Source: Mesocentrotus franciscanus
Lineage: Eukaryota > Echinodermata > Echinoidea > Camarodonta > Strongylocentrotidae
DNA length: 64,000 nt
Direction: 5' to 3'
NCBI GenBank assembly: GCA_037976565.1
Contig: CP137668.1
Coordinates: forward strand, 31,668,264-31,732,263
Below the pieces are notes generated by a model. It did no database searches. It had not been told where the DNA came from and saw only the letters and a list, made by a program, of their open reading frames with translations. The position numbers and the translations under genes were made by a program. This document shows, piece by piece, positions 1-12,638 of this stretch; the first letter of the stretch is position 1; each line of letters opens with the position of its first letter.

Positions 1-640
1 ATCATAATCTCATTATTTCGCGCTGAATTATGAAATTGGAAGCTATGTGCGTGCCTGTCATAAATAGAGCTATTCCTATTTGCCTTGAGATAATTTCATA
101 TGCGTGCGTGACGATATACCTGAAGCTCCAATTGCCGTATGATCTCAGGGTTGCAATAATGAGAAAGTTAATGAGAGTTGCAATTTATATAGCGACTTTT
201 CAATTGGACACAAAGTGCTTTAAAAACGTTGACGACATGAAGCGTAAGAATGATTAAAATAGTGAAAATGGGGGCAGGGAGTCTATGTACATCAGTTGAG
301 AAATTAGAAGAAGAAAAAGAGAAAGACAAAAAGAAAATAAATATTTGTGTAAGACACCAATAAACATGGAGCAGTTTAGATACAAGACCGTCAGTACGTT
401 GAGTCTGAAGATGGGAGGCGGGTCGGACGACTAAACGTTACTCCACTGTTGGTCCTGAGGTGTAAAAGGTCGACCCCCTCCCCAACAGCAAAAAATTCCT
501 TTATTAGGTCCTAAGCAATTTATTGCTAAAATTGGGTTGTGACATTTTGTTTTATCATAGGCCATTCCATACACTTTTAGGTAGATTTGATTCAAAGTGT
601 AAATAAAATCTCTCCCTTCCTCCTCTTTCTTTTTGACCCC
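1..640. other. AT-rich intergenic, no gene seen
   Basis: No coding region with recognisable motifs, splice-linked exons or repeats was found. The short open frames have no domain-like pattern. Confidence 0.6.
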
Positions 641-678
641 GCCCCCAAAGGAAAAAAATATATATATATATATCTTTA

Positions 679-679
<1 letters not shown>

Positions 680-723
<44 letters not shown>

Positions 724-1190
724 GTCATCTCCCTTGCCCTCTCTCTCTCTCTCTCTCTCTCTCTTCCTCCTCTTCCTCCTCGTCCTCCTCCTCTTTGCAT
801 GCTTTGTCTATTACATCACTCTCTCCCTCCTCTTCCTCCTCCCCTTTGCATGCTTTGTCTGTTACATCTCTCTCTCTATCTATCTACCTCTCTCTCTCTA
901 TCTCTCTCTCTCTATCTCTTTCTCTCTCTCTCTCTCTCTCTTTTTCTGTCATCTCCCTTGCCCCCTCTCTCTCTCTCTCTCTCTTCCTCCTCTTCCTCCT
1001 CGTCCTCCTCCTCTTTGCATGCTTTGTCTATTACATCACTCTCTCCCTCCTCTTCCTCCTCCTCTTTGCATGCTTTGTCTGTTACATCTCTCTCTCTCTA
1101 TCTATCTCTCTCTCTATCTATCTATCTCTCTCTCTCTATCTCTCTCTCTCGCTCTCTCTCTCGCTCTCCTACTCATTCTCTCCCTCCATC
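680..1190. repeat. CT-rich microsatellite with embedded ~224-bp tandem duplication
   Basis: Long (CT)n runs are interspersed with a non-simple unit. TCTGTCATCTCCCTTGCCC occurs near 721 and 945, and CTTTGCATGCTTTGTCT occurs in pairs near 793/843 and again near 1013/1064. The whole block was therefore duplicated in tandem with a period of about 224 bp. The apparent open frames here, rich in Ser/Leu on one strand and Arg/Glu on the other, are artefacts of the dinucleotide repeat. Confidence 0.9.
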
Positions 1191-1825
1191 TTTCTCTCTT
1201 ATATTGCATTGCCGATTCCTCTGTCAACGTTTCTACCTTCCACACGAGCCGACGCGAATATTGGATTAAATATGAGAGTCAACTAACGGTAAGACGAAAA
1301 GAGCACCGAGCACATAAATTTCATCTGTTTTAGCATAAAAGATGAAGAAAAACCAGGTTACAAAACTTTTAGAATCAACTGCTCTCGTTTTGAAAACGTT
1401 TTTACAAGATGTGGAAGCCATTACCCTTTGCTGTGTTAAATTAATTTACATACAGAAATTGCACCCTTGCTAGACAAAAATTGTATACCGGTCGATATAT
1501 CTCTATGGCTTAATCACATCTGTGTTTAATCTCATTAGACGTTTTAAAGTTACCCAGTTTAAAACAAGTTATATATTTTTATATTTTTAACAATCACACG
1601 ACCGGCCACGGAATAAATGAAATGCAATTTGATTATTCTCTTAACATAATTCAATACACGTTAAATCACAACAGGCGTTAGCAAGTTTGTGTGTGTAAAG
1701 TTTACCCCACCATAAAACCAAAGAAAACGAAGGATTCCTTTTTTTAATTTCTGCCTTTTCTGGGTGACGTAAGCACTAACATGATTTATTGGTCCCTTTG
1801 AAATTCGGGAAAATGAAGAGGGGAA
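1191..1825. other. Intergenic, nothing recognised
   Basis: AT-rich sequence without a recognisable gene or repeat family. Confidence 0.5.
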
Positions 1826-1992
1826 GGTAGAGAGAGAGAGAGTGAGAGAGAGAGATGGGGAGGGGAGATATACTAACAAGAACGGGGAGGGAGAGAGACA
1901 GAACTAGAACAGGAGACACAGTGAAAGCAGAGAGAACAAATGAGAGATTGAAAGAGAGAGAGAGAGACGAAGGGATATATATATATATATTT
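1826..1992. repeat. GA-rich polypurine tract ending in (TA)n
   Basis: Degenerate (GA)n runs from 1826 to 1970 are followed by (AT)n at about 1976-1991. The Ser/Leu-rich frames on the opposite strand reflect the repeat and are not genes. Confidence 0.85.
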
Positions 1993-2139
1993 ATAAATAT
2001 GTACCGCATGTTGAGTCCATAATATAGGACTAGAGTGCCTGTACGTGCCATCAACGATCATGCAATTTGGCAAATGCAATAATACAGTTCAAGTTAACAA
2101 TGCATAACTTCTGTTTCCGTTTTGTCATCTATCGGCAGA

Positions 2140-2226
2140 TTATATTCCCCCCTCTCTCTTTCTTTCTCTCTCCCTCCTCTCCCTCTCCGTCTCACCTCTT
2201 TTTCTTCTTTTTTTTTTTTTTTTTAA
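2140..2226. repeat. CT-rich tract and poly-T
   Basis: A pyrimidine-only stretch (CTCTCTTTCTTTC and similar) runs into about 18 T residues. Confidence 0.8.
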
Positions 2227-2703
2227 ATTCTCCTTTTTCTCATTGTAGACGTCGTCTCTATTTTACATCCCCAATTATCTGGTAATCCATCTTTTCTATA
2301 CGATTAATAATAAATATAGGTTGTATAATGTCAGTCATTCAATTGCCATCATTCGTTAGATACTATTATAGGTACTACAGTACACGTTTTTATTTCCATC
2401 TTCCTTTAAATTTCTTTAAGATATATTCAATTACATTGAGACGAAATAATACGAGACCGTCAAATTCACTGGAATAGTAAATTTCCGGTCTCCTGCTTTC
2501 GTGACTATCAAATTTCCATGGAAATTCCCTCTTAATCCATTAACAAATTAAATGCGGGTATGGATTTGAGAAATAAGGAGTTGAATTGTGCTGTATAGAA
2601 ATATAATCATCAATTATCATAATCATAATCGTCTGTTTTTGTTCTGTATATAGTTAATCGGATTACGCACCGCAAATAGAATAATCGTTGTACAATAACC
2701 AAC

Positions 2704-3205
2704 ATGATGAGACTCCTCAAAACTCTTCACTGGCTCCCGGTATGTGACCGAATCATGTTTAAGTTGTTGTTGCTAGTTTTCCATTCCTTGTATGACTCTG
2801 CTCCTTCCTACAATATGAAATTGATTGTTAAGTATAAGCCTACAAGACATCTTCGTTCATCTCAATCCTCATTATTAGTTGTCCCTATAAGACGCGCAGT
2901 TCCTGGTGGGATAGAGCCTTTTCTCATTCTGGTCCGTCCCTTTGGAATAATCTACCACTTAGTGTTCGTAATTTAACAGCCTTCCATGACTTCAAAGTTG
3001 CTCTAAAAACCTATCTCTTTCTAAACAGTGCTATATAATTAGGACAGTTATAATGTTTGCGTAATTTGTGTTGTTTTAGTTTACCTGTACTTTAGTTAAG
3101 AAAATGATATGTTTGAGATTGTAATATGTTCAGCGCCATGAGCGTCAGAGCCTGGCGGATACCGGCGATATATAAATATCCATATTAATTATTATTATTA
3201 TTATA
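2704..3205 (+). mobile_element. L2/CR1-type LINE, 5'-truncated 3' end
   Basis: The translation starts with LKTLHWLPVCDRIMFKLLLL and continues through APSYN, RHLRSSQSSLLVVP and, after one frameshift near 2910, a GPSLWNNLP motif and FKVALKTYLF, stopping at 3038. This order is the usual C-terminal end of the reverse transcriptase ORF in L2/CR1-like LINEs. The 3' UTR contains the GATATATAAATATCC signature and ends in (ATT)n at about 3187-3203. The copy is dead: truncated and frameshifted. Confidence 0.85.
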
Positions 3206-3607
3206 ACATTTTCCTTTTGAACGCGGTCGGGTGATGAGACATAATCTCTGAATACTGAAACAGTGCCGGTCAGAGGCTGTTTAGCAAGTAAATATAAGTT
3301 CTGAACTAGTCACACTTAAAGGAAACCTTTTACTTAGCGAGCAGACTTTCATAGAATTTTGAAATATATTTAAAACAATGTACAGTGAATGGGTACTTGT
3401 CAAATAGAACAGTTTTACGTTATGTGCTTACAACAAATCGAGAATAAAGCATGATAAACAACAACAAGCCTAAATAAAAATACATTAAAAAACCAATACA
3501 AACCCAAATCAAAAACGAAAACAAACCCCAAATAAAAGCAAAAACTAAACCAAATAAACTGAACTAATACAAAATCCAAAACAAAGCAAATCGAGTGTAG
3601 AAAGAAT
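3206..3607. other. Intergenic, A-rich low complexity
   Basis: From about 3475 to 3590 the sequence is a degenerate run of AAAC/AAAT-type words (CAAACCCAAATCAAAAACG and similar). No gene is seen. Confidence 0.5.
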
Positions 3608-3732
3608 AATCTTTTGTCTCTGGGCATGAAGAATTTTATTCCCATTCTCTTTTTTCACCGTAAAAATAAGAATATTCTTTTGTCTCTGAGCATGAAGAAC
3701 GCTAATCCAATTCTCTTTTCCCCTAAAAAAAA
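3608..3732. repeat. Two-copy tandem repeat, ~67 bp
   Basis: CTTTTGTCTCTGGGCATGAAGAA near 3611 recurs as CTTTTGTCTCTGAGCATGAAGAA near 3678, each followed by a related CCCATTCTCTTTT / CCAATTCTCTTTT stretch. It is a simple tandem duplication with no sign of coding. Confidence 0.75.
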
Positions 3733-4415
3733 AGTGAATGTACCCCCTTTTTTCTTCCTATTTATATCTTTCTCGTTGACCTGTATCAACAAAAAATACA
3801 GCATGATAAACTCAAAAACGTTAATCTTTAATCAAACATCCATTACATTTTCAAATGTGTCTCGCTTGTCACGATTTCTAATCATTTTCAATGGCACTGT
3901 GTATCATATTATGACATAAGACGTGTTTACATCTCGAAAATTATCACGTAAAATATGCTGAACTCTAAAGTGAACCAATTCGCTGGAGATGATGACAGTT
4001 TTTTTTAATACCGACAATCATCAGAGAATTCTAAATACCTAAAATTGTTTCAGTAAAACGTTGTTTCCAGCTAGCTAACTTTACCATTGTAATTGAATAT
4101 GCACCGTCATCGTCACTGCGAGCGACTTACAGAGTTAGATTAATTACTCTACTTTTTACTTGGCCCTTTCGCATAGGTGTGGAAAAAAGTCTCATAAAAA
4201 CTGCCCCCTTTTTGTACTTCTCCAATACAGCGAACTGTGAAAAGTGCCATGTAATTTCGTTACGACATTAATTCACTACCCAAAAAAGGTATCAAATTAT
4301 ATTTCGGAGAAAATGCCACTGAATTATCCATTCACCAATCGGGGCATTCCATTTAGAAGTGGGTGTATTCTAATTCAATTTCATCATATAGGTAAATGGT
4401 AGATAACCTGAAGAG
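3733..4415. other. Intergenic upstream of GPCR1, no gene seen
   Basis: AT-rich sequence without identifiable genes or repeats. Confidence 0.5.
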
Positions 4416-4420
4416 GGAGG

Positions 4421-4641
4421 TTATATAAATTGGAACATTTTGAGACCTTCCTCTCTCTCAACTGTGATCTCGACTGATTTACAAACACGTACGTGCTTCT
4501 GGTGCCCCAAGCGGGTTAACAATTCACGGCGTCCACTTTTGTCTTAATTGCTCGTAACTGTGTCATTTAATGATGAAATAATTACATTATTGAGAGGAGA
4601 CGGTTGAATATGCTGCTACCTATATCAATCAACTTAATTTT
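4421..4641 (+). promoter_or_regulatory. Putative TATA promoter and untranslated first exon of GPCR1
   Basis: A TATATAA box lies at about 4422-4428. About 30 bp downstream is a pyrimidine-rich start-like region (CCTCTCTCTCAACTG), and a strong splice donor TTTTG|GTGAGT lies at about 4641. A matching acceptor GTGCTTTCAG|GG lies at about 5671, upstream of the GPCR ATG at 5896. If used, this gives a 5' UTR intron. A short ATG-initiated frame (4612 to the donor) would terminate soon after the acceptor, so it would be an upstream ORF. This is inference from signals only; no transcript was seen. Confidence 0.35.
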
Positions 4642-5071
4642 GGTGAGTGTGCTGTTTTACATATTTTTGTATCAAAATGTCGATCGTAAATAAATACATG
4701 TTGTATATTTTACACAAACATGTTTATAATACACACAATGTTAGGTATATATAAAGTTAATCGTTATGTAACAATTACAAATAACCGCATGACATGTTCG
4801 AGATGTTGCCTGTTGTTTGAGTACCCTGAGTCAATTATGTTGTTTGGATAGATTCTTGTTAATAAGAATAAAAAAAAAAACGTTTTATATTTTCTAGTGG
4901 AACCAAGACAGATGAAACTTAAATTCAATAATTATCCTTTTGGAAACATCGAAAAACCATTTTGAAATCTAAGATCCAAGACTTGTTTAATTATTGGCTA
5001 GCGTGTAACAAAGAAATATCCCTCCTTTTTTCAGTTTCTTTTATAGTTGGTCTCTATTTTTGATCTTTTGT
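4642..5071. other. Putative 5' UTR intron of GPCR1, AT-rich
   Basis: No coding signal. This is intronic only if the proposed donor at 4641 and acceptor at 5671 are used. Confidence 0.3.
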
Positions 5072-5209
5072 AAGGAATTCCTTGAATGCTGTGAGCGCCG
5101 AAATCGGCTGCCTAGCAGAGCCGAGGTAAAAGTTGGAGCGCCTTGAGCACCATGCATGGTGGATATGTGCGCTATATAAATATCCAATATTATTATTATT
5201 ATTATTATT
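5072..5209 (+). mobile_element. L2-type LINE 3' UTR and tail
   Basis: GGAGCGCCTTGAGCACC, then GTGCGCTATATAAATATCC, then (ATT)n at about 5187-5208. These are the same 3' signature and tail as the longer L2 fragments at 2704-3205 and 61722-62860, with no coding part left. Confidence 0.75.
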
Positions 5210-5895
5210 TGGAACACCACCGCATTCCAAAGACATTATTTTCACGTGATATTCCTACTGTGTTATTTTTTTCTCCATTTCCACATAGCAATAAAAGGAA
5301 CGAGAAAGCTCACAAAATATTAATCACCTGAATTTTTCAAAAACTCATCCTACGCTTTAATGTTTGATGTAATAGATGCATTTCTGATAATCCAATCATT
5401 GAATCAATAATAGTAATCATCACTACAGTGGAGTTCTGTATGGGCTCATGTGTGGTTCATTGCCATTCCTGGCGCTCCATTATTATAACCCTGGCTTTTA
5501 TTACAGCGCTCGAACAGTCTTAATGAATTAATTCCCGCCTGCTTCCCATTTGCCTCACCCGAATTCCTACACTGTTTGGTCCGACACGAGTGCGAATCAA
5601 GTATATTGAAAATACAATCTAGCATAGTAAAATTAATTGTTCCCTTTTGTATTTGCTGATTGTGCTTTCAGGGGATTATTTTGTCTTCGTAATCATCGTA
5701 TTGCAAAGGATTTGTGAGAAGATATAGACATACCAGTGTCTCCAAGTAACCTAGAATCGAACGATTTTTCTAGCGACATGAAGAGAATGCGTGTGCACAT
5801 AGACTGAAATATCACGTTGGTGACTTCTTTACAATTCTTGTAGAAATCCGAGAAGTGTTGATTTATAACTACATTATATAATTTATCTCATAAAT

Positions 5896-6978
5896 ATGGA
5901 TTTCGCAACAGAAATGACAACAATGAACTTGACGGCCATGACGACCATTGTGGGTTTGGCCCCGACTGCGACCACTGAAATCGAATGGTCATGGAGACAG
6001 ATCGATTGGTCCTACTCTGAAATACTTCACCTATGTTCTTCTGTTCTTGGGATCGTGGGTAACCTGTTGGTTATATTGGCCCTCCGGAAGCGACGCGCTG
6101 CCAGCCGTTCGACAGATACCTTGATGAGCGCTTTGGCCTTTGCGGACTTCTTGACGTCTATCTTCACCATCCCTGTGCCATCCGCGGCAACCGTTCCGGA
6201 CTCACCTCTGGGGCAGTTGTATTGCAAGATGACCCTACCAGGATTCTTTCTCTTCGTTGCCTTCACAGCATCAAGCTACATCCTCATGGCGATATCAGTA
6301 GAACGGTTTTTAGCTGTTGTCTACCCACTGCAGTTCAACCAACTTATGGCCCGGAAGCAGATGCTGTTCATTGTGATATCCATCATCTGGATCATCTCCT
6401 TTCTGGTCTATGGCATCTTCATCGCAACGGCGGTGATCGCCAATACATTGACCCACACCTGTACCCTGTACTTCCCCACCAACGCCGCTAAGGTCACGCT
6501 CGGATACTTTATGTTCATCTACCGCTTCGTCCTACCTGTCATGGTGATGTTGATCACCCAGGTGTTCATTGCATGCAAGCTTCATCAACACTCTGTTCAG
6601 TTCAAGGGCCAGGAAGCCGTGTCCTTCCACATCAAGGCTCGGAACCGCGTCCTCAAGCTCATGTCCATCGTCATCATCGTGTTCATCATCACCTGGGGCC
6701 CAGGTCAATTCAGTTTCTTTCTCTACACCATCGGCGTACTACCACCAACCTATATCGGAGGTCCCCTGCACAAGTTCATCATCGTTTTCACCACCTATAA
6801 TTCGTGCATGAATCCCGTTATCTACATCGTGTGGTTCCCGGAATTTCGTATGGCCCTGAGACAGCTCTTCTCGTGTCAGCCGTCGGCAGCAGCACACTCT
6901 GAAGAAGCAAAAGTGGAATCCAAAACTGAATCGGTCCCCGTCTCCAGGCGCACCTCCAACATGTCAAATAATATTTAA
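5896..6978 (+). CDS. Orphan class-A (rhodopsin-like) GPCR, intronless, paralogue 1
   Basis: A 360-residue seven-transmembrane receptor in one exon, predicted to sit in the plasma membrane and couple to G proteins; the ligand is unknown. Visible landmarks: N-glycosylation site N11 (NLT) in the extracellular tail; TM1 about 42-64 with GN at 55-56; TM2 with the conserved Asp84 (AFADF); Cys110 and Cys189 for the canonical disulfide; S-V-E-R-F at 134-138, where most family members have DRY/ERY; TM6 TWGP at 266-269 (CWxP variant); TM7 NPVIY at 306-310; Cys327 as a possible palmitoylation site; and a 33-residue Ser/Glu-rich tail. The short third loop ends in KARNRVLKL, as in the paralogue at 22941. 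The ATG at 5896 opens the frame after an AT-rich leader. GC content is clearly higher than the flanks. It resembles peptide-type orphan receptors, but no subfamily can be assigned. Confidence 0.95.
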   Translation: MDFATEMTTMNLTAMTTIVGLAPTATTEIEWSWRQIDWSYSEILHLCSSVLGIVGNLLVILALRKRRAASRSTDTLMSALAFADFLTSIFTIPVPSAATVPDSPLGQLYCKMTLPGFFLFVAFTASSYILMAISVERFLAVVYPLQFNQLMARKQMLFIVISIIWIISFLVYGIFIATAVIANTLTHTCTLYFPTNAAKVTLGYFMFIYRFVLPVMVMLITQVFIACKLHQHSVQFKGQEAVSFHIKARNRVLKLMSIVIIVFIITWGPGQFSFFLYTIGVLPPTYIGGPLHKFIIVFTTYNSCMNPVIYIVWFPEFRMALRQLFSCQPSAAAHSEEAKVESKTESVPVSRRTSNMSNNI

Positions 6979-7820
6979 CATTGTCTTAAGTCATACAAAG
7001 GAAAAGTGTCAACATGGTAGTTTATTTTTCAGTATTGACGGTTTGCAAATATTTTCGATCTGTATATACGAAGGAGAACAAATTGACCACGCGGAAGCAT
7101 AGAAAAAAAAAAAAATGACAAATAGACTTTGAATACAAGTCCTGTTGTTTGTCACTGTATTCTATTCAACAACCATTTTCCTTAACAATTTTAACACTCC
7201 TGTAATAGTAATTACATTTTTTTAAATTACAGTGATGAGCGGTCACGTGAAAAAGGGATGTGTAAAGAAAGGTAAAACAAGAAATAATCTTTTAGTAAGT
7301 ATTGTTTCATTAGAACGACAATGATACTTAAATGTATAACCACCAATTATGAAAATACTGTTAAGAACTTTCAATATTAACCTGATACCAATTAGCTGCA
7401 GTGTACATGTTGTATGTACTAAGTTGTTATTTTATTTCACAGGGATCTTTTTTGTAAGTTAAAATTGCAGTTTATCTTAGGAATACATGTACTTTATACG
7501 CTCATATTCAGAATAATTCGGATGTGCATTCCCAATTTGTTAAGAATGCTAGCGGTTGCTTTGGAAATGCCAGTTGTTTATAAGATCGGAAATAGCTGTT
7601 CAGATTGTATTTACAAAACAAAGATGCACTCCATATTCATGCGACATAAGTACATTTGAATCGATGAAAGGATAATCAAACAAATGAATGACATAATACA
7701 TCTAGTGGGGCCAAACGTTGAAAAAGAAAAAGTCTGTGGTTACATTAAAATTCCTGGATGGCATTTTCATAAAAATGTCAATGTCAATGAAGTTTTCTAA
7801 TAAATACAAAATAAATACAA
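6979..7820 (+). other. Probable 3' UTR of GPCR1, with candidate poly(A) signals
   Basis: The AT-rich sequence after the stop codon has AATAAA hexamers at 7799-7804 and 7810-7815. An A-run sits at 7108-7120. The UTR extent is inferred only from these hexamers. Confidence 0.4.
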
Positions 7821-8520
7821 ATGCAATCTGATATCTGTAATACAGTATATAGAATACCAAATTACAATTACAATATATAATAGAACAAATGAATTATACA
7901 CGTAACGAATACTGATCTATTTAAAGTATCTATGATACAAAATAAGTCTACAGAGTACCTTTACGTTTGAGAATAAAACAGAATATTTTATATTGCTTGA
8001 TTTAAGTGAGCGGAAAATAAAGGGAATCTCAGAAAAGCTAGGCTTGTTGAGCGAGATTCCCAGTATATAACTAGACCATCCTCTGGTCAGCGTGCATCAA
8101 ATCTTGCGCCTGCCTGCTCCCAGATCCCCGGGTCTTCCCCGCCGAGGGTCATTCCGCTTACATCAGTCTGCCGTTGCCATAAACTATTCCGAAGACCACC
8201 CGGGAACAACCATGAACGAATCAGAAAACACGTCGAAAATGGTCCATTGGATTTCGTATCATTATGATGAGCGATAGAAAAACAAAACAGATAATGCGAG
8301 AGAAAAAAATGGATGTGATGAAAACACACACGAAAAGGATGAGAAAGCAGAAGTAGGGCCATGTAGTCTATTTTTAATTCCTAAGAGAGGAAACAAAGAA
8401 ATTCACTGGGAGGAATCGGAAGGCATGAGCAAGAAGACCAGATAGAACAAGAAAGCACTGAAATCCATGCCTCGTGATGCATTTGCATAATAAAGTTTGT
8501 TTGTGCATAATTAAGTGAGC
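7821..8520. other. Intergenic, nothing recognised
   Basis: No domain-bearing frame. A moderately GC-rich patch around 8090-8220 has open frames on both strands, but neither resembles a known family. Confidence 0.5.
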
Positions 8521-9420
8521 TTAAAGTATTCCATGAAACACAAGATACTCAGTGTGTTGTTTTAGGGAGGCATCAAGCGTATTCCAGTACATTGGTCCAG
8601 TATATACAATTGTTTTTTGTGTGAAGACTGTTCGGGTTAGAGGAAGATGATATTGGTAACGACGTCTAGTAGGGTATGTGTGTATGTGTGCATTAGTTGT
8701 AAATAATTTTGTAAGAGCGCTGGGTACCTGGTTGGACGTTAATTGAAACATGAATATTTCTAGGTGGAATGAAACACATCGTGTGTTAAGGATTTTATTT
8801 TCAACAAATAGATGTTTCGTATGGGAAAAGAATCATTCATTATTAATTATTCTAACTGCTCGGTTTTGTAACAAGAAAATTCTGTTAGTGTGGATATTTT
8901 GTGCGTTTACCCACGCAAGAATACCTTAGTTTAGATAGGGAAGAATGAAGTAGAGGATTAATGAAATACGGGAAAGCATGCAACATTTTAGTTTGTTGAT
9001 TACCCCTATGTTTCGGGATAAGAGTTTACACATATGATAAATACGTTTTTCCATGTTAATTCATTATCTATAGAGATCCCAAGAAATTTCGTGCAATCAA
9101 CACAAACTTTTTGTGTGTTATTGAAAAGGATATCGCCAGGTAACTGGGTAACTTTATTACTAAAAAGCATGAAATTAGTTTTTCCTATATTGAGTGATAA
9201 TTATTTGCTTGGATCCAGTCATTCACATAATGTAATTCTATATTTAGTATCTAAGATAATGCGAGGGTCACGATATGAATAAAAATGTTAAAATCATCAG
9301 CCAAAAGGAGAAAGTTAAGATATCAGAGGATTTTTTAAAAAATCAGTTATATATGTAATGAAAAGAAGGGGACCAAGGAGAGATCGAACCCTGAGGAACC
9401 CCACATTATAACGCTTTTAA

Positions 9421-9797
9421 AGGTATTGGAAACGCCTCCCTCTCAAAAATTGAAATGGAAGCTCTTATTACCAATCATGTGAAAGAATATGTTTTGACTA
9501 AAACGTGATGATACAAATTTTGCCGGAAAACCGCCTACTAATTGATATATTTGGTAAATTATCATATCGATCTGGACTGGATAGATATCGCGATCGCGTA
9601 TATAGTCCCATATTCATCTTTCTGTGTACAGTGCTTGTAACTTTACCAAGACTGGGCCAAATTTCTGATCATTTTGATGATTCCAGAACCTTGCAGTACA
9701 CACCAATACTTGTATGCTAGATGATCAACCTTTTTCTGATCGATCCCACAACGTTTCTTTCACAATGCAATCGCATGACCAGAACTGGTCTATACCT
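9421..9797. mobile_element. TTAA-flanked MITE inside LINE reverse transcriptase
   Basis: TTAA at 9417-9420 and 9798-9801 flanks a 377-bp segment with short inverted ends AGGTATTGG / CTATACCT. On the minus strand the segment separates the RT motifs NRxQFVSIDNS and VPQGSI, which are normally adjacent, so the insertion is supported independently of the termini. TTAA targeting suggests a piggyBac- or Kolobok-mobilised element. No transposase is encoded. Confidence 0.8.
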
Positions 9798-11874
9798 TTA
9801 AGGCGGATACAGAATTATCAATTGAAACAAACTCGGTTTGTAGGGTAGTTCCTGAACCACTCCTTCCTCGTACACGAAGTGTGATAGTTTGTAGAGAAGT
9901 ATATCATGATTAACCATGTCGAAGGCCTTGAAGAGGTCCAGGAAGATACCAACTGTATGGGAGAAATTATTGATTGATTTAGCCACTTTGTCTATGAATA
10001 AGAGCATTGCGTGTGTTGTTGTTTTTTTTTTACGAAAACAAATTGTGAATTACTAAATATTTCGCAGTCGTCAACAAATTTTAACAAACGGGTGTAAACA
10101 ATTTTCCATTATTTTTTACTAAAAGGTGGTTAATAAAGATATTGATCTATAATTAATTTGTTTGCGTTTATCACCCTTTTTTAAAACTGGAACAATTTTA
10201 GCTATTTTCATTTTTGAAGGGATCTTGCCACTGACTAGTGATAAATTAAGTATATATGTTAAAGGTTTGGCAATATGTTCAATTACATGTCTTAAAATAC
10301 TTTTTGATATACCATCATAACCTGCACTAATTTTGATTTTAAGGTTATTAATGATATCTAATACTTCTGTCTCTTGTACTGGAACGAACAATAAAAATTG
10401 TAGGTTAGGGTCCTTTAAGAAGCCATGAAAAGGTCTCCTTGAATTGGAAATTTTACTGGCAAGATTTGGGCCAATGTTTGTAAAGAAATTGTTCACATTT
10501 TCCGCCATTAGCAAAGGATCTTGTGTAACAGAGACGACAGTGTTAATTTCTTGGACTGGTGATCTGTTGTAATCTTTATTTAGGGCAGAGTTTATGAGTT
10601 TCCATGTGTTAGACATATCTTTTTGTTGTGGACTTCAAATTGATTAAAGAAGTATTCATTTTTTCCAAGACGAAGAGTGGTTGTTAAAGTGTTCCTATAT
10701 ATAATTGTTGTAATTCTGTTTATTGTAAGCCGTTGGAGTTGCTTTATATTTATAGAAGAGTCGATTTTTCCAGATTTATACAGCGTAAGAAAAGTGTAGT
10801 AATCTATGTAGCTTGAACGTGCTGAATGATTTTGTAAAGAGATATCTCTGTCATAATAATGAGTAAAAATACTATTCAAAAGCCTCATTTACATCACTTT
10901 TATTTAACACGCCTAGCCAATCTATCAAACTTAGGCTGTGCTTAAACCTGTTCATATTTTCTTCGGAGTATTTGCAAAAATGTGTACTTTGTTTCTGTGA
11001 ACAATTCATGTTGTCTAAAATGGGTAGGAAAGAAGATACAGGAAAGTTGTCATTGATATCAGCTATTACAATACCAGAACAATTATTAATTGATATATTT
11101 GAGTACATGTTATCGATGAGTGAGGCGGAAGAGTCAGTAATACGTATACGTTTTTTAATGAGAGGCAGGAAGGATCAAGTTAACATTGTATTGAGGAAAT
11201 TTGGCATTGCGGATTATAGTCTGCATTCAGCAAGTTTATATCAAATCAAAATAACACATATTTTATTCTGAAGTTAATTGGAAGAAATTATAGCATATAA
11301 GGATGTTACAAATTCTTCGTAATTTGATTTGGGAGGTCTGTATACAACTCCAGCAATAATGTTCTTTTATTAGGTAATTTAATTTAAATAAACAGGTACT
11401 CAAGAGCATCTGTCATATAATTGAATTGCGGTATTAGATCAAAGTTAAAATAATTGAAGATATACATCGCGACACCTCTGCCAATCTTACTTCTTCTATT
11501 ATAATTAATTAGTGTATATATATGTATGTAATAATGTGAATAAGGATAATTACGCAACCATGTCTCTGTTAATCCTACCAATGAAAATGGAGAACGCTTA
11601 GTATTTACTAGTTGGTGTAACTGGTCAAAAATCTTACTTAAGCTTCTGATGTTAACATTCAGTATCGAAACTCACCCTTTTTCGTATATTTGATGGAATT
11701 TAACTGATTAACAGTAACATATTTCGACGAGGATAATTTGGTTAAAGAGTCAATTAAGTCAATATGAAACAAGTACTCTGGTGTATTATTATTGAGTTTA
11801 TCGGCAATTCACAGTTTCAAATTATTCAGCACTTCTCATAGACGGATCGTATGTACTGTGACAGAGGAGGTTAA

Positions 11875-12638
11875 AGCCCAAGTCCACTCCAAAAATTGCC
11901 TTTAATATAACCAGAAAAATCAGAGAAACCAATCAAAAAAAGTTTGAGCAAAATCGGATAACTAATAAGAAAGTTAAGAATTTTTGAAAAAGTATGTAAA
12001 ATTATACAAAAAAATGGAAATCACTACACAAATTGCCAATTTGGTTATCAGTTTGTGACGTCATGTCCTCACTTCTTATCAATTGCTTTATATAGTTTAA
12101 TCCCATTAATTTCCCTTTTTATCCCCCAAAATTGATTTCCCCATGCCTTTGCCCAGGTTATATGATTTGTATCATATTGCGTGCATGACATTTCCCAAAA
12201 TCTTGTATAAATTTTGAAGAATTGATACTACTTTTCTGAATATTGTTTTTCATAATTATTGATTTTTATATAAATAGTTTATCAAAATTCAAATTTTTAA
12301 TGATTTAACTGGGAAAAAAGTCTATATTAGTGCATCCACACAAAAACATATTACTATCAATCTAACTTGGATGCTGGTGTGAAGAAATAAGATTCTTAGG
12401 GGGAAAATAGGATATTTATATTATCAATATAAAGAAAACAATTAGTGGATAGTGAGGACCATACGTCACAGACTCATGAGTGAGTTGCCAATTTGTGTAG
12501 TGATTTTCAAAGTTTTTCACGTTAAAAATTCATAACTTTCTTATTAGTTATTCGATTTTGCTCAAACGTTTTTTGATTGGTTTGTCTGATTTTTCTGGTT
12601 CTATTGAAAGTAAGTTATTTTTGGAGTGGACTTGGGCT
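11875..12638. mobile_element. Palindromic TTAA MITE with ~200-bp inverted arms
   Basis: TTAA at 11871-11874 and 12639-12642. The left arm AGCCCAAGTCCACTCCAAAA is matched by the right arm in reverse complement (TTTTGGAGTGGACTTGGGCT with small differences). Pairing continues inwards through CACTACACAAATTGCCAA (left) and TTGCCAATTTGTGTAGTG (right). No coding capacity. It lies in the 5' part of the minus-strand LINE. Confidence 0.85.

Noticed and set aside
587..1333. Long Ser/Leu/Pro-rich frames over the CT array
   Set aside because: Produced by the dinucleotide repeat in all frames; the same applies to GA/CT tracts at 1826, 19026, 30566, 34863, 36395, 49408, 53166 and 63262.
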